Shown: positions 28,118 through 37,683, numbered from the stretch's first letter. The stretch is DNA of 58,106 bases from Methanosarcina sp. Ant1 (GCA_001714685.2 MDTP02000053.1:1-58106); one strand, 5' to 3'. The notes: generated from the sequence alone by a model not told the origin. Numbers and translations are program-made.

Positions 28118-28429
28118 TTAAGCTCTGGGAGAGCCCTTCTGGCCTCGTATCTTTTTTATGGATGAAGCTATCTGTTTCACAATGACGGATTTCGGACCCT
28201 TGTCATCTACGAGCACTCTCCCGCTTACCTCCCACCAGTATTTGGGGTAGGCTTTTTCTGGCTCTACTTCAGGGTTCAGGCCAAGTTGCCTGGCTGCTTC
28301 TTTTATTTCATTGAGCTGAGGCTCCTTTATCGCATTTTTCCGGGAGATTATTCTGCCACCGCTCCTTGACCTCATCTGGTCGATATATACGGGCCAGATT
28401 ACAAGTTTTCCCTTATCTTTCATCATCAT
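28118..28429 (-). CDS. srp19: Signal recognition particle protein SRP19
   Basis: SRP19 binds the tips of helices 6 and 8 of 7S RNA and prepares it for SRP54. The 103-residue product carries the family pattern VIWPVYIDQMRSRSGGRIIS and AARQLGLNPEVEPEKAYPKY, followed by a basic tail (KKIRGQKGSPRA). Three ATG codons follow one another at the start, so the true start may be 28423. It is convergent with rnp4. Confidence 0.93.
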   Translation of the reverse strand: MMMKDKGKLVIWPVYIDQMRSRSGGRIISRKNAIKEPQLNEIKEAARQLGLNPEVEPEKAYPKYWWEVSGRVLVDDKGPKSVIVKQIASSIKKIRGQKGSPRA

Positions 28430-28584
28430 ATTATCTTCGTTCTAAATTGCTTTCATGCGATTTAAAACTGCGCAGAAGCTTCTGCATTAAAGGGCTTATT
28501 TCTTCTCTATGGGTTTTATCATTTTCCAAATTTCATAACCTGTAATTATTTATCTTCCCAGGACAAGTTCTGCATGGTGTTAAT

Positions 28585-28830
28585 ATGATTCCGGCGTTTG
28601 CAATTGATGAGAAGGTAAGAGCTTACATAAGAAAGAGCGGGCAGGATTTCAGGCTTTCCACCTCTCCCGAGGGACCAGTACTTCTTCCGCTTGGCAGCAA
28701 CTCTCCCAAACCTTCAGATCTTAAAATACTCATTGATAACAATGTTCTTTATGTTTCGAAGCTTCAGGCAAAATATATAAAAAAAATTGAATGGCCCATG
28801 GTGGAAAGATTCCTGAATCAACAAAGCTAA
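28585..28830 (+). CDS. Conserved small hypothetical protein
   Basis: 81 residues starting MIPAFAIDEKVRAYIRKSGQ. I do not recognise a domain. The composition is that of a soluble, folded protein with alternating strands and helices (DLKILIDNNVLYVSKLQAKY). The ATG has GGTGTTAAT close before it, and codon use looks normal. It is divergent from srp19. It could be a member of a family limited to Methanosarcinales. Confidence 0.65.
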   Translation: MIPAFAIDEKVRAYIRKSGQDFRLSTSPEGPVLLPLGSNSPKPSDLKILIDNNVLYVSKLQAKYIKKIEWPMVERFLNQQS

Positions 28831-29578
28831 TTATGGATGGATTGTAATTTTAAGGGTTTGATACTTGCTAATAGCGTCTCGACAGATTATCTACATTAGT
28901 CTGTGTACGAAATTGCTTTTTCGCTCTTGCGAGCATCAATATTGTGTGCGCGTTATAAATATGGGTACTACCCAAAAGCCTGTTTTGCTGTTCATCACGA
29001 AATCCGGTGACTTAAGGTTTACCTATCACAGTACCGCTTTATCTGCCTGAGAACCTGCAAGTTACACGGTAAAGGCTCTATATAGTTAGCCTTCCTTTTC
29101 TTGCCACTGATTATGTTAATCTCCTATTCTCTAGAATTAAGTCGCGCACTCGAACATTCGTCGCTTCGGTCATGCTAAGCGCCAGAGTATAGAATAATAG
29201 AATCCAGATTTTATATAATATATCCAAACTAGATAATTTTATTAGATTTTTTACTTTTTATCTGCTGATTAATGACTTTAATAATCCCGATCTGCAATAA
29301 ACAATATTCAAATTTTAATTGTATAAAAGTCGGAGTTTTTCCGGGATTGCAGAAAACAAAACAACATATTAAACAATTTGTTGCATGAAGTTAGGAAGTT
29401 AAGTTTGGTGGAATAGTTAGAAAAGCTGCGGTGAAAAAGAACGATTTTGAAAAATACTCCAAATAAAACGGTATAAATATAATTCCGGACAGTTGGAGCC
29501 CCTGTTTAGAAATTTAAAACGTGAATGTTTATAATTTATGGAAAACATAATATAATTAAAATTTAGGGAGGGGAATCA
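28831..29578. other. Gene-free stretch of about 750 bp
   Basis: A 61-codon open frame (28865-29050) has no ribosome site and no recognisable motif. The sequence 28860-29190 is less AT-rich than its surroundings and could be a relic or a structured RNA, but no clear fold or end is visible to me. 29200-29560 is very AT-rich and leads to the next gene. Confidence 0.4.
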
Positions 29579-30247
29579 ATGGCAAGAACTTTGAATTACA
29601 TCGTTTTGCTATCTATTGTCGCTGTAATTGTTGCTGCATCTGGTTGTACTAGTACACCGACTAATAATACTCAAGTACCAGCAACACCAGTCGCCACACC
29701 AGCAACCATAAAAGCTACTCCATCAGAAACGCCTTCGATGCCAGTAGAAACGCCTGTAACACCTTCAACAGGAGAAACTAAAAACGAAACGCCAATAGGT
29801 GGGTTTAATGCAACACCAGTAGAGAAGGGGAATTTGCAGATAACACCAATCAAAAACGTGACATCAACAGTTAGTAATGGAACTCACATTAATACAACTG
29901 AACGGAACTTGCAGATAGAACAGAGTAATATGGGAGTTAAATCAACAGTTAGCAATGGAACTGTGACTGTAACCGTGTCTAAACCTTCATATGGTCTTGC
30001 CACAAATCCATTCAGCACAGCTCAGAAGGACACCAACCCACTTAATACAACTGGCAACAACGCACCTGTCGCCGTGAAATCAGGTACCCTGAAGATTATA
30101 CCGGCAAATGGTACAACTTCAACAGGAAACCAGACTGCTATCAACCTTGGCACGGCACAGCGCAATGCACAGAAAATAATTGCCGCACAAAACGCTAAGG
30201 GCAGTGGATCTGGTGCAGCAACAGAACAGAACGTAACAGGCAAATAA
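29579..30247 (+). CDS. Thr/Pro/Asn-rich putative lipoprotein
   Basis: 222 residues. The signal peptide ends in a lipobox (VAASGC, cysteine at about 23). The rest is low complexity, rich in Thr, Pro, Asn and Ser with several N-X-T/S sites, as in a stalk on the cell surface. A motif NLQI(T/E) is followed by STVSNGT in two places (residues 83-102 and 109-125), a sign of internal duplication. The ribosome site TTAGGGAGGGGAA is strong. No catalytic domain is seen. Function unknown. Confidence 0.75.
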   Translation: MARTLNYIVLLSIVAVIVAASGCTSTPTNNTQVPATPVATPATIKATPSETPSMPVETPVTPSTGETKNETPIGGFNATPVEKGNLQITPIKNVTSTVSNGTHINTTERNLQIEQSNMGVKSTVSNGTVTVTVSKPSYGLATNPFSTAQKDTNPLNTTGNNAPVAVKSGTLKIIPANGTTSTGNQTAINLGTAQRNAQKIIAAQNAKGSGSGAATEQNVTGK

Positions 30248-30673
30248 CAGGAAATACAACTCGTAACACAAGTTATTAAGTAAACAATTGGCCATATCAT
30301 CCTCGCAGTAGGACGGGATGACCTAGACCGTCTTTAAAGGCTCATTTTCAAGAACTGCGCCTTAAACAGCCCTTAAAATATACTTTTTTTCATTTTCAAA
30401 GGTTTTTAAAAAGTTGAATTCCAGAGGGTGTTTTGAAAGTCTTGATGTCGTTTCCAGGTTTATATAGGTCAATACGGGTTGCTTTCTGCTTCTCTGGCAC
30501 TTGAATCAAGGAGGGAATGGACAGCAATCGTTGGTATGTATAACTGTGGGTATGTATAACGTCTAGGCTTGTAAATTCTTTTTTTTGCTTGCACATGCTT
30601 CCACAAAAAAAATAATAAGTGAGAAGTTGCTATCTTTTTTCTTTACGTTTTCGAGTTCAACAAACATCCTTTT

Positions 30674-30916
30674 ATGGACATGAATCTTATGCCATTATCG
30701 GCACATCTCAGGAACATAAAGGTCTTCAACCCTGATTTTGGGATCGATATTGAGCTTTTACTCTTTCTGTTCGAGAGACTGGAGCTTTTTGTCTCCGTTT
30801 TTGAGGGATGTCTATCCGTTTTATTTATTAAGAAGAGAGAGCATAGGATAAAGGCTGACCTGTTCCAGATCCTGCAAGGTCTTCACTCAGGAGAGAGGGA
30901 AATAACTGCAGGCTGA
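30674..30916 (+). CDS. Doubtful small ORF
   Basis: An 80-codon frame (DIELLLFLFERLELFVSVFE) with mixed hydrophobic and charged residues. There is no convincing ribosome site and I recognise no family. It is listed only because it is the best frame in the 30248-30952 spacer. The rest of that spacer shows nothing definite. Confidence 0.2.
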   Translation: MDMNLMPLSAHLRNIKVFNPDFGIDIELLLFLFERLELFVSVFEGCLSVLFIKKREHRIKADLFQILQGLHSGEREITAG

Positions 30917-30952
30917 AAAGAGATCGCTTCAAGCTTAAGGGAGAATTTGTTT

Positions 30953-31816
30953 GTGAAAATGAGAACGAAAATTTTGTTTATGCTCCTTGCCATGATAGTG
31001 GTCTTCTCGTCGGGCTGTATGGACGAAAAAAAACAAATTGTCCTTAATCAGTCGGGCAACATCTCTAGCTATGAATTTGAGGTTTTTCTGAATGAATCGA
31101 ATAATCATGTGCCTGCAAATACTACCACGTACTATCTTCTGGAAGACAAAACAAAAGTACAGGTTGTAAACATTGCAATAAATCGCAGTGAACTTGATAT
31201 TTATCCTCCCGACTCCCTGGGCGGCAGTTCAGGAGATAATCCAATTGATAATTTTTTATTGCTTGTTGAACCTTCAAATGAGACCATAACAGACTCGCAG
31301 ACTTTTGAAGAACTTTCCCGCAGAAACGAAACCTCGGATATCAATTATACGCTGACTCAAGGAATTAACCAGAGCATGAAAGTTCTGAACCTCAAGTTTG
31401 AAGAACCTGTGACAGGCTTTATTGCGTATACTCTTGCAATTCCAGGAATGCAGGGCTTTGCATTCATAAAACCCGATTCCGAGTTTATCCGTGTGGTTCT
31501 CCCGCCCGGGTATGTTACTGGCAACAGAATATTCGGGATAGCACGACCGACACCCTCCAATACAAGTTTTGATGAAAAAGGAAGGCAGAATCTCCTTTGG
31601 ATCTCTTCGAAGATGGGAGGACGAGAAGAGGCTATCCAGGTGAAATACTATGCCGACTCGGCACCTTTGTATTTCTTAGCCGCAATTGTGTTTCTGCTCT
31701 TTGGAGTTATTCTGGTGCTTTTTTACTATTCCAGGAGCAAAAAAGAACTTGAGTCCGTTAAAGGAATTTTGGACCTTGAAAAGGAATATGAGAAGAAACA
31801 GAAGAGAAGGAAATAA
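30953..31816 (+). CDS. Membrane-anchored lipoprotein, possibly DUF5803-like
   Basis: The N-terminus has a lipobox (VVFSSGC), then an extracellular part with several N-glycosylation sites, then one helix (PLYFLAAIVFLLFGVILVLF) and a basic, coiled cytoplasmic tail (KKELESVKGILDLEKEYEKK). I place the start at GTG 30953 because AAGGGAGA ends 8 bases before it; the frame also offers TTG 30947 and ATG 30959. The general plan matches a family annotated in halophiles as DUF5803, but I am not certain of that match. No operon partner is obvious. Confidence 0.7.
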   Translation: MKMRTKILFMLLAMIVVFSSGCMDEKKQIVLNQSGNISSYEFEVFLNESNNHVPANTTTYYLLEDKTKVQVVNIAINRSELDIYPPDSLGGSSGDNPIDNFLLLVEPSNETITDSQTFEELSRRNETSDINYTLTQGINQSMKVLNLKFEEPVTGFIAYTLAIPGMQGFAFIKPDSEFIRVVLPPGYVTGNRIFGIARPTPSNTSFDEKGRQNLLWISSKMGGREEAIQVKYYADSAPLYFLAAIVFLLFGVILVLFYYSRSKKELESVKGILDLEKEYEKKQKRRK

Positions 31817-31943
31817 ATCTGAGAGATGATCTTCCTTTTATCTTCCTTTTATCTTTAATTTTCTTAATTTGGCTAGTATATTCTATCAAGTCTATTTTTA
31901 GACATTTCGGAAATTATTTATTATAGTTGGCCCATATTTCTTC

Positions 31944-32630
31944 TTGATGAAAATATGGGGAAAAATTCGGTATAAACCTTTCTTATTAGCAAAATCGGCA
32001 TTAGAAGCCTATACCCCAGTAGTAGGTTCTCTTCTTCTTTTACTAATCACTTTTGCACTTGTGGGTGTAGTTGCTAGTAGCACTTTTAATTTTTCAGGCG
32101 ATGACGCAGGCTTCCGGCCCCATATGGCAAGGATCACTCTTGAATCCTGTGAAGGGGGACTTTTTGGTACTGGACCGAGGGCTGAGAGAGCTACGCTTGA
32201 AGAAAACAGGATTGTGCTTGTGCATGAAGGAGGCAGTTCTCTTCCTTTTGACTCAATTTCTGTAAGGATTTCAGGATATGGGAATTCCTACCGGGGTATT
32301 CCTGGACACAGGGGCGCTTATCTCAACGGAAACCTCTCTATTTCCTACCTGAATATGGGCACCGGAGGGAAAAACCCCAAATACACAGCCCGAAATAGTG
32401 CAGTCCTTAAAGACGGCTTCTGGGACGCTGGAGAAAAACTGATACTTTGCGGACAGGACAGTTCAGTGAATAGCATTGATTCCAGTGTAAAAGTAAGTGT
32501 GAATGGAGTCGGCAATACCTCTGACAACTATGGCTTCAAAGCAGGCTCTGAAATTACCCTGAAGGTTATTGACAATGAAGGCAAAAATGTTCTTGCTGAG
32601 CAAACTGCTGTTGTAAAGCTTGCGGATTGA
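31944..32630 (+). CDS. Archaeal type IV pilin-like protein
   Basis: 228 residues. The N-terminal hydrophobic segment YTPVVGSLLLLLITFALVGV has the shape of the archaeal pilin N-domain (DUF1628-type, with the PVVG motif), preceded by basic residues as needed for class III signal cleavage. The mature part has short strands (ISVRISGYGNSYRGIPGHRG) and a C-terminal Ig-like part. Such proteins form surface fibres or act as secreted envelope proteins. No pilus assembly genes are nearby. A T-rich stretch precedes the gene. Confidence 0.72.
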   Translation: MMKIWGKIRYKPFLLAKSALEAYTPVVGSLLLLLITFALVGVVASSTFNFSGDDAGFRPHMARITLESCEGGLFGTGPRAERATLEENRIVLVHEGGSSLPFDSISVRISGYGNSYRGIPGHRGAYLNGNLSISYLNMGTGGKNPKYTARNSAVLKDGFWDAGEKLILCGQDSSVNSIDSSVKVSVNGVGNTSDNYGFKAGSEITLKVIDNEGKNVLAEQTAVVKLAD

Positions 32631-32647
32631 TGATCTATCTGAATTTT

Positions 32648-32772
32648 AGGAATGACAAGAATATAATTTCAAGTATTTTAGTTACCGATATGTCTTTGAT
32701 AATTATTTGGGTAAATGGAATTATAGAGCTATTCCCCAAGTGAAAACTTGAAGTTATTTTCTAGCTATTCCT
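32648..32772 (+). repeat. 125-bp MITE family 1, copy C
   Basis: It starts AGGAATGACAAGAATATAAT and ends TTATTTTCTAGCTATTCCT. It is only 18 bp from the pilin-like stop and directly abuts the MITE family 3 copy at 32774. Confidence 0.85.
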
Positions 32773-32773
32773 T

Positions 32774-32863
32774 AGCTCTTCGTCATTCTTTATGGATAAG
32801 ATGATTTTCAATTCAAGACCGAGTTGGTTTTATGAGGAAATCCATACAAAACAACGAAGAGCC
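32774..32863 (+). repeat. About 90-bp MITE family 3, copy 1
   Basis: Ends AGCTCTTCGTCATTCTTTAT and ACAACGAAGAGCC give a terminal inverted repeat (G)GCTCTTCGT. A copy with about 90 percent identity by eye is at 33750-33836. Confidence 0.65.
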
Positions 32864-32925
32864 GAAAATAAATATTTACACTTCTTCTTGCGTTTAAGCG
32901 GTAAAGATAAGCAATATTAGGAGGA

Positions 32926-32945
32926 GAAGGGCAAATTTGCCCTTC
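32926..32945. repeat. Perfect 20-bp palindrome
   Basis: GAAGGGCAAATTTGCCCTTC reads the same on both strands. It lies in the convergent spacer between the pilin-like gene and the cytochrome-b5 gene. A bidirectional hairpin or a protein-binding site are both possible; no T-run follows directly. Confidence 0.6.
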
Positions 32946-33090
32946 CAATTTTCTGATCCTACTGAGCACTATTCAGTAGAATCGATAAAAATATTTAGAT
33001 TAATACGTTTTGTAATTAATTTGAGCTAAAAATGGGATAGCTTTTCAATATAAATTAGGGGCACTGTTAAACTTAGGGAATAGAGTGATG

Positions 33091-33576
33091 TTATTTTTTC
33101 AAAGTCCCGACAACAGGAAAACCCTTAATTTCTGCAGGCCCGTGTGGTGCCTTGTTCAATTCTTCAGTGAGGTCCTTCCCTGCATTGTGTCCCTTATGAA
33201 CGCCACCTTTCCAAAGAGAACTATTAGATACATCATAGACATTGCCTTGATAGGCAACGTATGTCTTCCCATTTTTACCGTTGTACTGTGCAAGCTCTTC
33301 AAGTGTATATTCTTTTATTTTCAGTATATCTGTCGCATTCTGCATTTCAGCTGCATTCTGTCTTCCAGTTGCCTTTTCTCCAGTTGGAGTAACTACTTTA
33401 GCAGGAGTTACTTCTGCAACAGGAGTTTCCTTTACAGCTTCAGTTATAGCTTTATCTGGAGTTACAGCCTGTTCTAGAGTTCCTGTTTCATTTGGAGTTA
33501 CCGGTTTATTTCCCGCGCATCCTATTGCGAGGAATACGCCGAACAACACTATCAGTATAATCAGTGCTTTTCTCAT
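33091..33576 (-). CDS. Lipoprotein with cytochrome b5-like heme/steroid-binding domain
   Basis: About 161 residues. The signal peptide ends in a lipobox (FLAIGC), followed by a Thr/Val/Pro-rich linker (residues 20-70) and a C-terminal cytochrome b5-like domain of about 75 residues: YTLEELAQYNGKNGKTYVAY, VYDVSNSSLWKGGVH, GKDLTEELNKAPHG. The two histidine-rich turns could bind heme or another ligand. I use ATG 33576 because GGGTGAAA lies just before it; an ATG five codons earlier has no site. It may be an outward-facing electron-transfer or ligand-binding protein. Confidence 0.82.
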   Translation of the reverse strand: MRKALIILIVLFGVFLAIGCAGNKPVTPNETGTLEQAVTPDKAITEAVKETPVAEVTPAKVVTPTGEKATGRQNAAEMQNATDILKIKEYTLEELAQYNGKNGKTYVAYQGNVYDVSNSSLWKGGVHKGHNAGKDLTEELNKAPHGPAEIKGFPVVGTLKK

Positions 33577-33749
33577 TGTTTCACCCAACAATATAAGTTG
33601 CTTTCTAACTAATATTTTAATTTAGTAAGGCAGTGTACCAAAAGTTCAGTAAAATATGATTGACTCTGTATCCTTTTTCCGTCACCACAAAAAAATAGGA
33701 TGCAGAGTCAATGATCGTTGTTGATAATCAAGCGCCCATAACGTTTTTT

Positions 33750-33836
33750 GGCTCTTCGTCATTCTCTATGGATAAGATGATTTTCAATTCAAGACCGGGT
33801 TGGTTTTGATGAGGATATCCACACAAAACAACGAAG
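33750..33836 (+). repeat. About 90-bp MITE family 3, copy 2
   Basis: GGCTCTTCGTCATTCTCTAT to AAAACAACGAAG matches copy 1 at 32774; the last four bases of the right end have diverged. It lies beyond the 5' side of the cytochrome-b5 gene, so the two copies bracket that gene. Confidence 0.65.
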
Positions 33837-33938
33837 CGTCATATTTGTTTATTTCCTCTAAACCCTTTAAGACTTTAGCCTTTGATTCAATGTATGTCTG
33901 AACATTAAGTCCGGAAGATTCGATAAACATTCTGAATA

Positions 33939-34667
33939 TTAAGTCCGAGATATTATTGCATGATATTTGTATTCATAATACATTGATTGTACAAAAGTAG
34001 TTTCAAAACCGTATTTATTTGCAATTTTTCTAATTGAATCGGGATTGTGGGCAAACTCAAGAATATCTCTTGGGCGATTATTCAAGGCTGCCGATATTAT
34101 TATCCTGAACTCAAAGCCTATTTTGCATAAAATTTTCCCGAAATCTGCGTCCTGTGAGAACAGCCCTATTTTCCACAATGGGTATAAGCGGGGATCCAAT
34201 ATGTCAAACAGTACTATTTTACCCCCTTTATTAAGATAATTTGATGCATTAAAGATAAAGCTATCAATTTCTTGCAATGTCAAATACTGAATCACTCCAG
34301 CTGCAGTTATTCGATCAAAGGAGGATTCGAGTTTATCCCAGACAGTTTTGTCGTCAGCCAGGATTAACGATATATTTCCACATTTTCTTTCGCTGATTTT
34401 TTTGCTTGCTTCGTCAAGCATGGATGCGGAAAAGTCAACTCCTACCATCTTTTCATATTTCGGCGCGTAGTGGACCAGGAGTTCTCCTGCACCGCATCCA
34501 AAATCAAGAAGTGTTTCACCTCCATCCAGATGGAATAGTTTTTCCTTAGCTTCCTTGGAAATAAATTCCTCAGCTGAAGATCTGTGGCCACCGTCTCTCC
34601 TATTTGCAAAAAACTCTACCCAGAAATCCTTTTGTTTGGATAAGTTTTTTCCATACCTCCCAGACAT
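33939..34667 (-). CDS. SAM-dependent class I methyltransferase
   Basis: The Rossmann-type methyltransferase fold is clear: motif I ETLLDFGCGAGELLVHYAP, an acidic motif II end (MVGVDFSASML), and FDRITAAGVIQYL before KGGKIVLFDIL. The substrate is unknown. The ATG at 34688 lies only a few bases after a TATA box (TATAAAA, 34691-34697). A start at the downstream ATG 34667 (MSGRYGKN) would fall about 25 bases after the TATA centre and give a leaderless message, so I prefer that one. Some relatives act in sugar or lipid modification. Confidence 0.8.
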   Translation of the reverse strand: MSGRYGKNLSKQKDFWVEFFANRRDGGHRSSAEEFISKEAKEKLFHLDGGETLLDFGCGAGELLVHYAPKYEKMVGVDFSASMLDEASKKISERKCGNISLILADDKTVWDKLESSFDRITAAGVIQYLTLQEIDSFIFNASNYLNKGGKIVLFDILDPRLYPLWKIGLFSQDADFGKILCKIGFEFRIIISAALNNRPRDILEFAHNPDSIRKIANKYGFETTFVQSMYYEYKYHAIISRT

Positions 34668-35070
34668 ATTTTCATACTCCCCATCCATAATTTTATACCC
34701 CCAAATCTTGCTTTATTCCATTTCTTTCCCTATAGTATCCCCAAAAATGATCTGTATTTAAGGGCTTATTATTTAAGGACTAATAGGGCTTATTTCGTGG
34801 CTCAAATATAGTCCTATTGCTTCCTCAATAAAAAAGGAGTATGTTAATAAGTTATCTGTAATTTAAACAGTTAATTACCGTTAATTTTGATTTCTAATGC
34901 TTATGCTTCCTTATTTATTTCATTCAATCAAAATTAGTGAAAACGAGATATAATGCCATTATTACAAATATATAAATTTTATAAAAACTTCAGTTTTTAT
35001 TTCAGTTTTTTCCAATAATGTACAGACCCATATAATTTCTACCGAGGACCAAGGAAATATAAATTGGAAT

Positions 35071-35236
35071 CCCGAATTGCGCCTCGGGAGTACGCTGCCC
35101 TTTTCGCTGCCCGAATTGCGCCTCGGGAGTACGCTGCCCTTTTCGCTGCCCGAATTGCGCCTCGGGAGTACACTGCCCTTTTCGCTGCGCTCAAGAGGGC
35201 TAATATTATAAAGCTAAACTACTTTTCGCTCAGGCA
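35071..35236 (+). repeat. GC-rich palindromic repeat family, copy 3, with three 39-bp tandem units
   Basis: CCCGAATTGCGCCTCGGGAG begins at 35071, 35110 and 35149, an exact period of 39 bp; the third unit ends in the GCGCTCAAGAGGGC block shared with copy 1. In one frame it reads as a 13-residue repeat (ARIAPREYAALFA), which is not a protein. It ends 13 bp from the stop of the DUF364 gene. Confidence 0.85.
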
Positions 35237-35248
35237 TACTTATCATTT

Positions 35249-36100
35249 TTATTTGTTTTTTCTAAAAGCCACTTTCTGTCCACAGTACTGATGCAGTTTT
35301 TTCGTGCCTCCAGCCTCGCTTACCACTGTAAGCATGGTCTTGGAATCCATTATCCGGGTACCCATTACTGCTGTAATTCCTCGTTCGAAAAAAGGTTTCG
35401 GGTAGAGTGGAGCACTTGGACCCAGGAGAATAACTTCTCTTGCTGCTCCCCGGCAGGCCAGAAGTCCATCGAAAGTTCGGTTGGCAAGAGTGCTTGCGCT
35501 CAGGATAATTATATCAGATGCTGGAAGGACTTCTCCTGCTCTTTTGGAGGGCAGGATTCTGATTTTTGCAGCTTCGATTTCACGTTTTTCGAGGACTGTG
35601 AGTTTATCGGTTATTTCCAGGATTTTTGGGACAAGAGGGCCAAAGTATCCAACCATTGCAACTCTGTCCTCAGGCTTTATGAGGTCAAGGATATCTATAT
35701 CCGAGGCCGGGAAGTTTTCAGGCTTAAGGTCTCGAAGCATATTGGAAAGAGCATTTACAGTTGCAATCCCTACAGCTGCTTCAAGGGGATTTTTCGAGAG
35801 GGTTAGTTCAAGTATCTTACCTGCAGTCTTGCCTTTTAGAATCTCAGAAAAATCCAGAGCAGGGCAGCCGGAGAATTCATAGAGGGGAGTGCAGGCTACG
35901 CCTCCGTAGTTTTCGGAAAGCAGGACTCCGGTATAGGCGAGACCTATCCTGACATCTTCCACCTTAATTTTTTCAAGAACATGGCCGAATTCGCGCCTGA
36001 GTTCCCTTACAAGGGTAGATAAGATCCCGCTTTCTTTTCCTTCTTCGTCATTTTCGTTTTGAGATTTTGTTGTTTTTCCAGAGTTCTCAATTTCTGGCAT
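35249..36100 (-). CDS. DUF364/DUF4213-type protein, putative heavy-metal chelation domain
   Basis: A 283-residue soluble protein. The middle and C-terminal parts have a Rossmann-like pattern: EDRVAMVGYFGPLVPKI, KRAGEVLPASDIIILSASTL and GAAREVILLGPSAPLYPKPF, which I associate with the DUF364 family (with an enolase-like N-terminal DUF4213 domain). Its role is unproven; it has been proposed to bind metals or a cofactor intermediate. The N-terminal 25 residues are charged and of low complexity. It is on the same strand as the flavoprotein cluster but 206 bp away. Confidence 0.75.
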   Translation of the reverse strand: MPEIENSGKTTKSQNENDEEGKESGILSTLVRELRREFGHVLEKIKVEDVRIGLAYTGVLLSENYGGVACTPLYEFSGCPALDFSEILKGKTAGKILELTLSKNPLEAAVGIATVNALSNMLRDLKPENFPASDIDILDLIKPEDRVAMVGYFGPLVPKILEITDKLTVLEKREIEAAKIRILPSKRAGEVLPASDIIILSASTLANRTFDGLLACRGAAREVILLGPSAPLYPKPFFERGITAVMGTRIMDSKTMLTVVSEAGGTKKLHQYCGQKVAFRKNK

Positions 36101-36305
36101 TTGGCCACCTTTTTTTTCAGTAAGGAATTTAACTGGTATATCTAACTGATATGTCTAACTGATATGTCTGATCGTACATAACGATTGATGAAGATTTCTA
36201 AGATCAGAATAGAGAAATAAAATAATAAAAATAGTTTTACACTTTACTAGAGCCGTTTCTGAGCCTTATATCCTGAAAAAAAAGATTTAAAGTTTTTTGC
36301 GTTAA

Positions 36306-36959
36306 TCAAATAGCAAGCAAACTCTTTTTATATTTTTCAAGCTCTTCAGCCCCTCTTTCCCTGGACATACTGCTGGCTTCGTAGATTATATGGGAAGGCA
36401 GCACTTTCATTCCCATGAATTCAAAGACGCAGTGAGTTATGGATTCTAGATGTTTGTTCAGGTCTCCGTGCCCCCCTCCTTCGGAATACATCTCCTTCGG
36501 AGATCCTGTGGTAGTGACAAGCATTGCGGACTTTCCTTTGAAGAGACCGGTATCGTAGGCGTTGTTGGTAATCGGGTTAAAGCCGAATCCAGGAGCCAGG
36601 ATGCGGTCGATCCAGCCTTTCATTATGGCTGGCATGGCAGTAAAGTATATAGGGAATTGAAAAATAATGAGGTCAGCCCACTTCACTTTTTCCATCTCTT
36701 CTTTGATGTCAGGAGCAAAAGCCCCTGATTTTGAGGCCTTGATGGCTTCGAAAAAAGGGTTGAAAACGTCCAGGTTTTTCCTTTCTGGAAAGTCCGAAGC
36801 TTTCAGGACAGGATGAAATTTCATTGCATAAAGGTTAGAAAGCTTTACTTCATGCCCTTTTTCCTTCAGGGCATCAAGAGCTGTATCTTTCAGAGCAGCG
36901 TTAAAGGATTTTGGCTCTGGGTGTGCATAAACATAAAGGACTTTCATTTCGTTCTTCAT
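36306..36959 (-). CDS. Flavodoxin-fold NAD(P)H:quinone oxidoreductase-like protein
   Basis: 217 residues of the KefF/NQO1-like flavodoxin fold: VLYVYAHPEPKSFNAAL binds the FMN or FAD phosphate, ADLIIFQFPIYFTAMPAIMK and GWIDRILAPGFGF are the family signature. Such enzymes reduce quinones or other acceptors with NAD(P)H in two-electron steps. It is the last in a run of five redox genes on the minus strand. An in-frame ATG four codons downstream (MKVLYVYAHPEP) is an alternative start. Confidence 0.88.
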   Translation of the reverse strand: MKNEMKVLYVYAHPEPKSFNAALKDTALDALKEKGHEVKLSNLYAMKFHPVLKASDFPERKNLDVFNPFFEAIKASKSGAFAPDIKEEMEKVKWADLIIFQFPIYFTAMPAIMKGWIDRILAPGFGFNPITNNAYDTGLFKGKSAMLVTTTGSPKEMYSEGGGHGDLNKHLESITHCVFEFMGMKVLPSHIIYEASSMSRERGAEELEKYKKSLLAI

Positions 36960-37078
36960 TTCATTCCCCCAAATTCTATCTATTAAATTCGTTTCCCTGA
37001 ATAAAAAAGTAAGGCTGCCTCTTTCTTTGAGGCAGAAGTATACAAAAAGTATTCATCGAAATAAATAAGCATAGTTAA

Positions 37079-37654
37079 TCATGCATTGAGCTTTTTCAAA
37101 AGCCAGGCCATATTCTGTCCCAGAATCTGCATGGTCCGTATGCCTTCTTCATCTTTTTCCACATCCCCTCCGGCAAGTCCGATCCCTACGTTCCAGTAGT
37201 TGGATCCCGGGATGATCATCTGGGATATGGTAAAGAAATGGTTGATGGAATCAAATACATGAACTGACCCAGCCCTTCTTACCGCGACAACAGCTGCTCC
37301 CACTTTACGCCTGAAAAGCTCGCCGTTGGCTTTGGCAACAAATCCCGACCTATCTATCAGAGCTTTGAGTTCAGGAGTCAGGTCTGCAAAGTAGGTGGGA
37401 GAGGCGAGGATAATACCATCGGCTTCGAGCATCTTTTCGATGCATTCGTTGACGATATCTTTGTCAATTACACACTTTTTATCTTTGTTTTCATAACATT
37501 TGGCACAGGCAGTGCAGCCGTGGATACTCTTTCCCCCGACCTGTACTGTTTCAGTTTCTATTCCTTCTTTTTCAAGTTCTGTAAGGACATGTTTTATAAG
37601 AGCGGCTGTATTGCCTTCCTTTCGTGGGCTTCCATTAAATGCAACAACTTTCAA
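37079..37654 (-). CDS. Iron-sulfur flavoprotein (Isf family)
   Basis: 191 residues. The N-terminal FMN-binding loop is [13 protein letters not shown], and a compact cysteine motif C47-X2-C50-X2-C53-X7-C61 holds a [4Fe-4S] cluster as in Isf of Methanosarcina thermophila, which accepts electrons from ferredoxin and reduces O2 and H2O2. [20 protein letters not shown] is the flavin-proximal part. ATG 37654 has GGAGGGAA upstream. It lies just downstream of a flavin reductase-like gene. Confidence 0.9.
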   Translation of the reverse strand: MKVVAFNGSPRKEGNTAALIKHVLTELEKEGIETETVQVGGKSIHGCTACAKCYENKDKKCVIDKDIVNECIEKMLEADGIILASPTYFADLTPELKALIDRSGFVAKANGELFRRKVGAAVVAVRRAGSVHVFDSINHFFTISQMIIPGSNYWNVGIGLAGGDVEKDEEGIRTMQILGQNMAWLLKKLNA

Positions 37655-37683
37655 TATTGTTTCCCTCCAGGTTACTGTTCATT

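Noticed and set aside
28865-29050. 61-codon ORF downstream of the small hypothetical gene
   Set aside because: No ribosome site, atypical composition and no recognisable motif.
35071-35187. Possible CRISPR array (three regular 39-bp units)
   Set aside because: The units are contiguous with no variable spacers between them, and no cas gene is present. It is a tandem repeat within the GC-rich repeat family.
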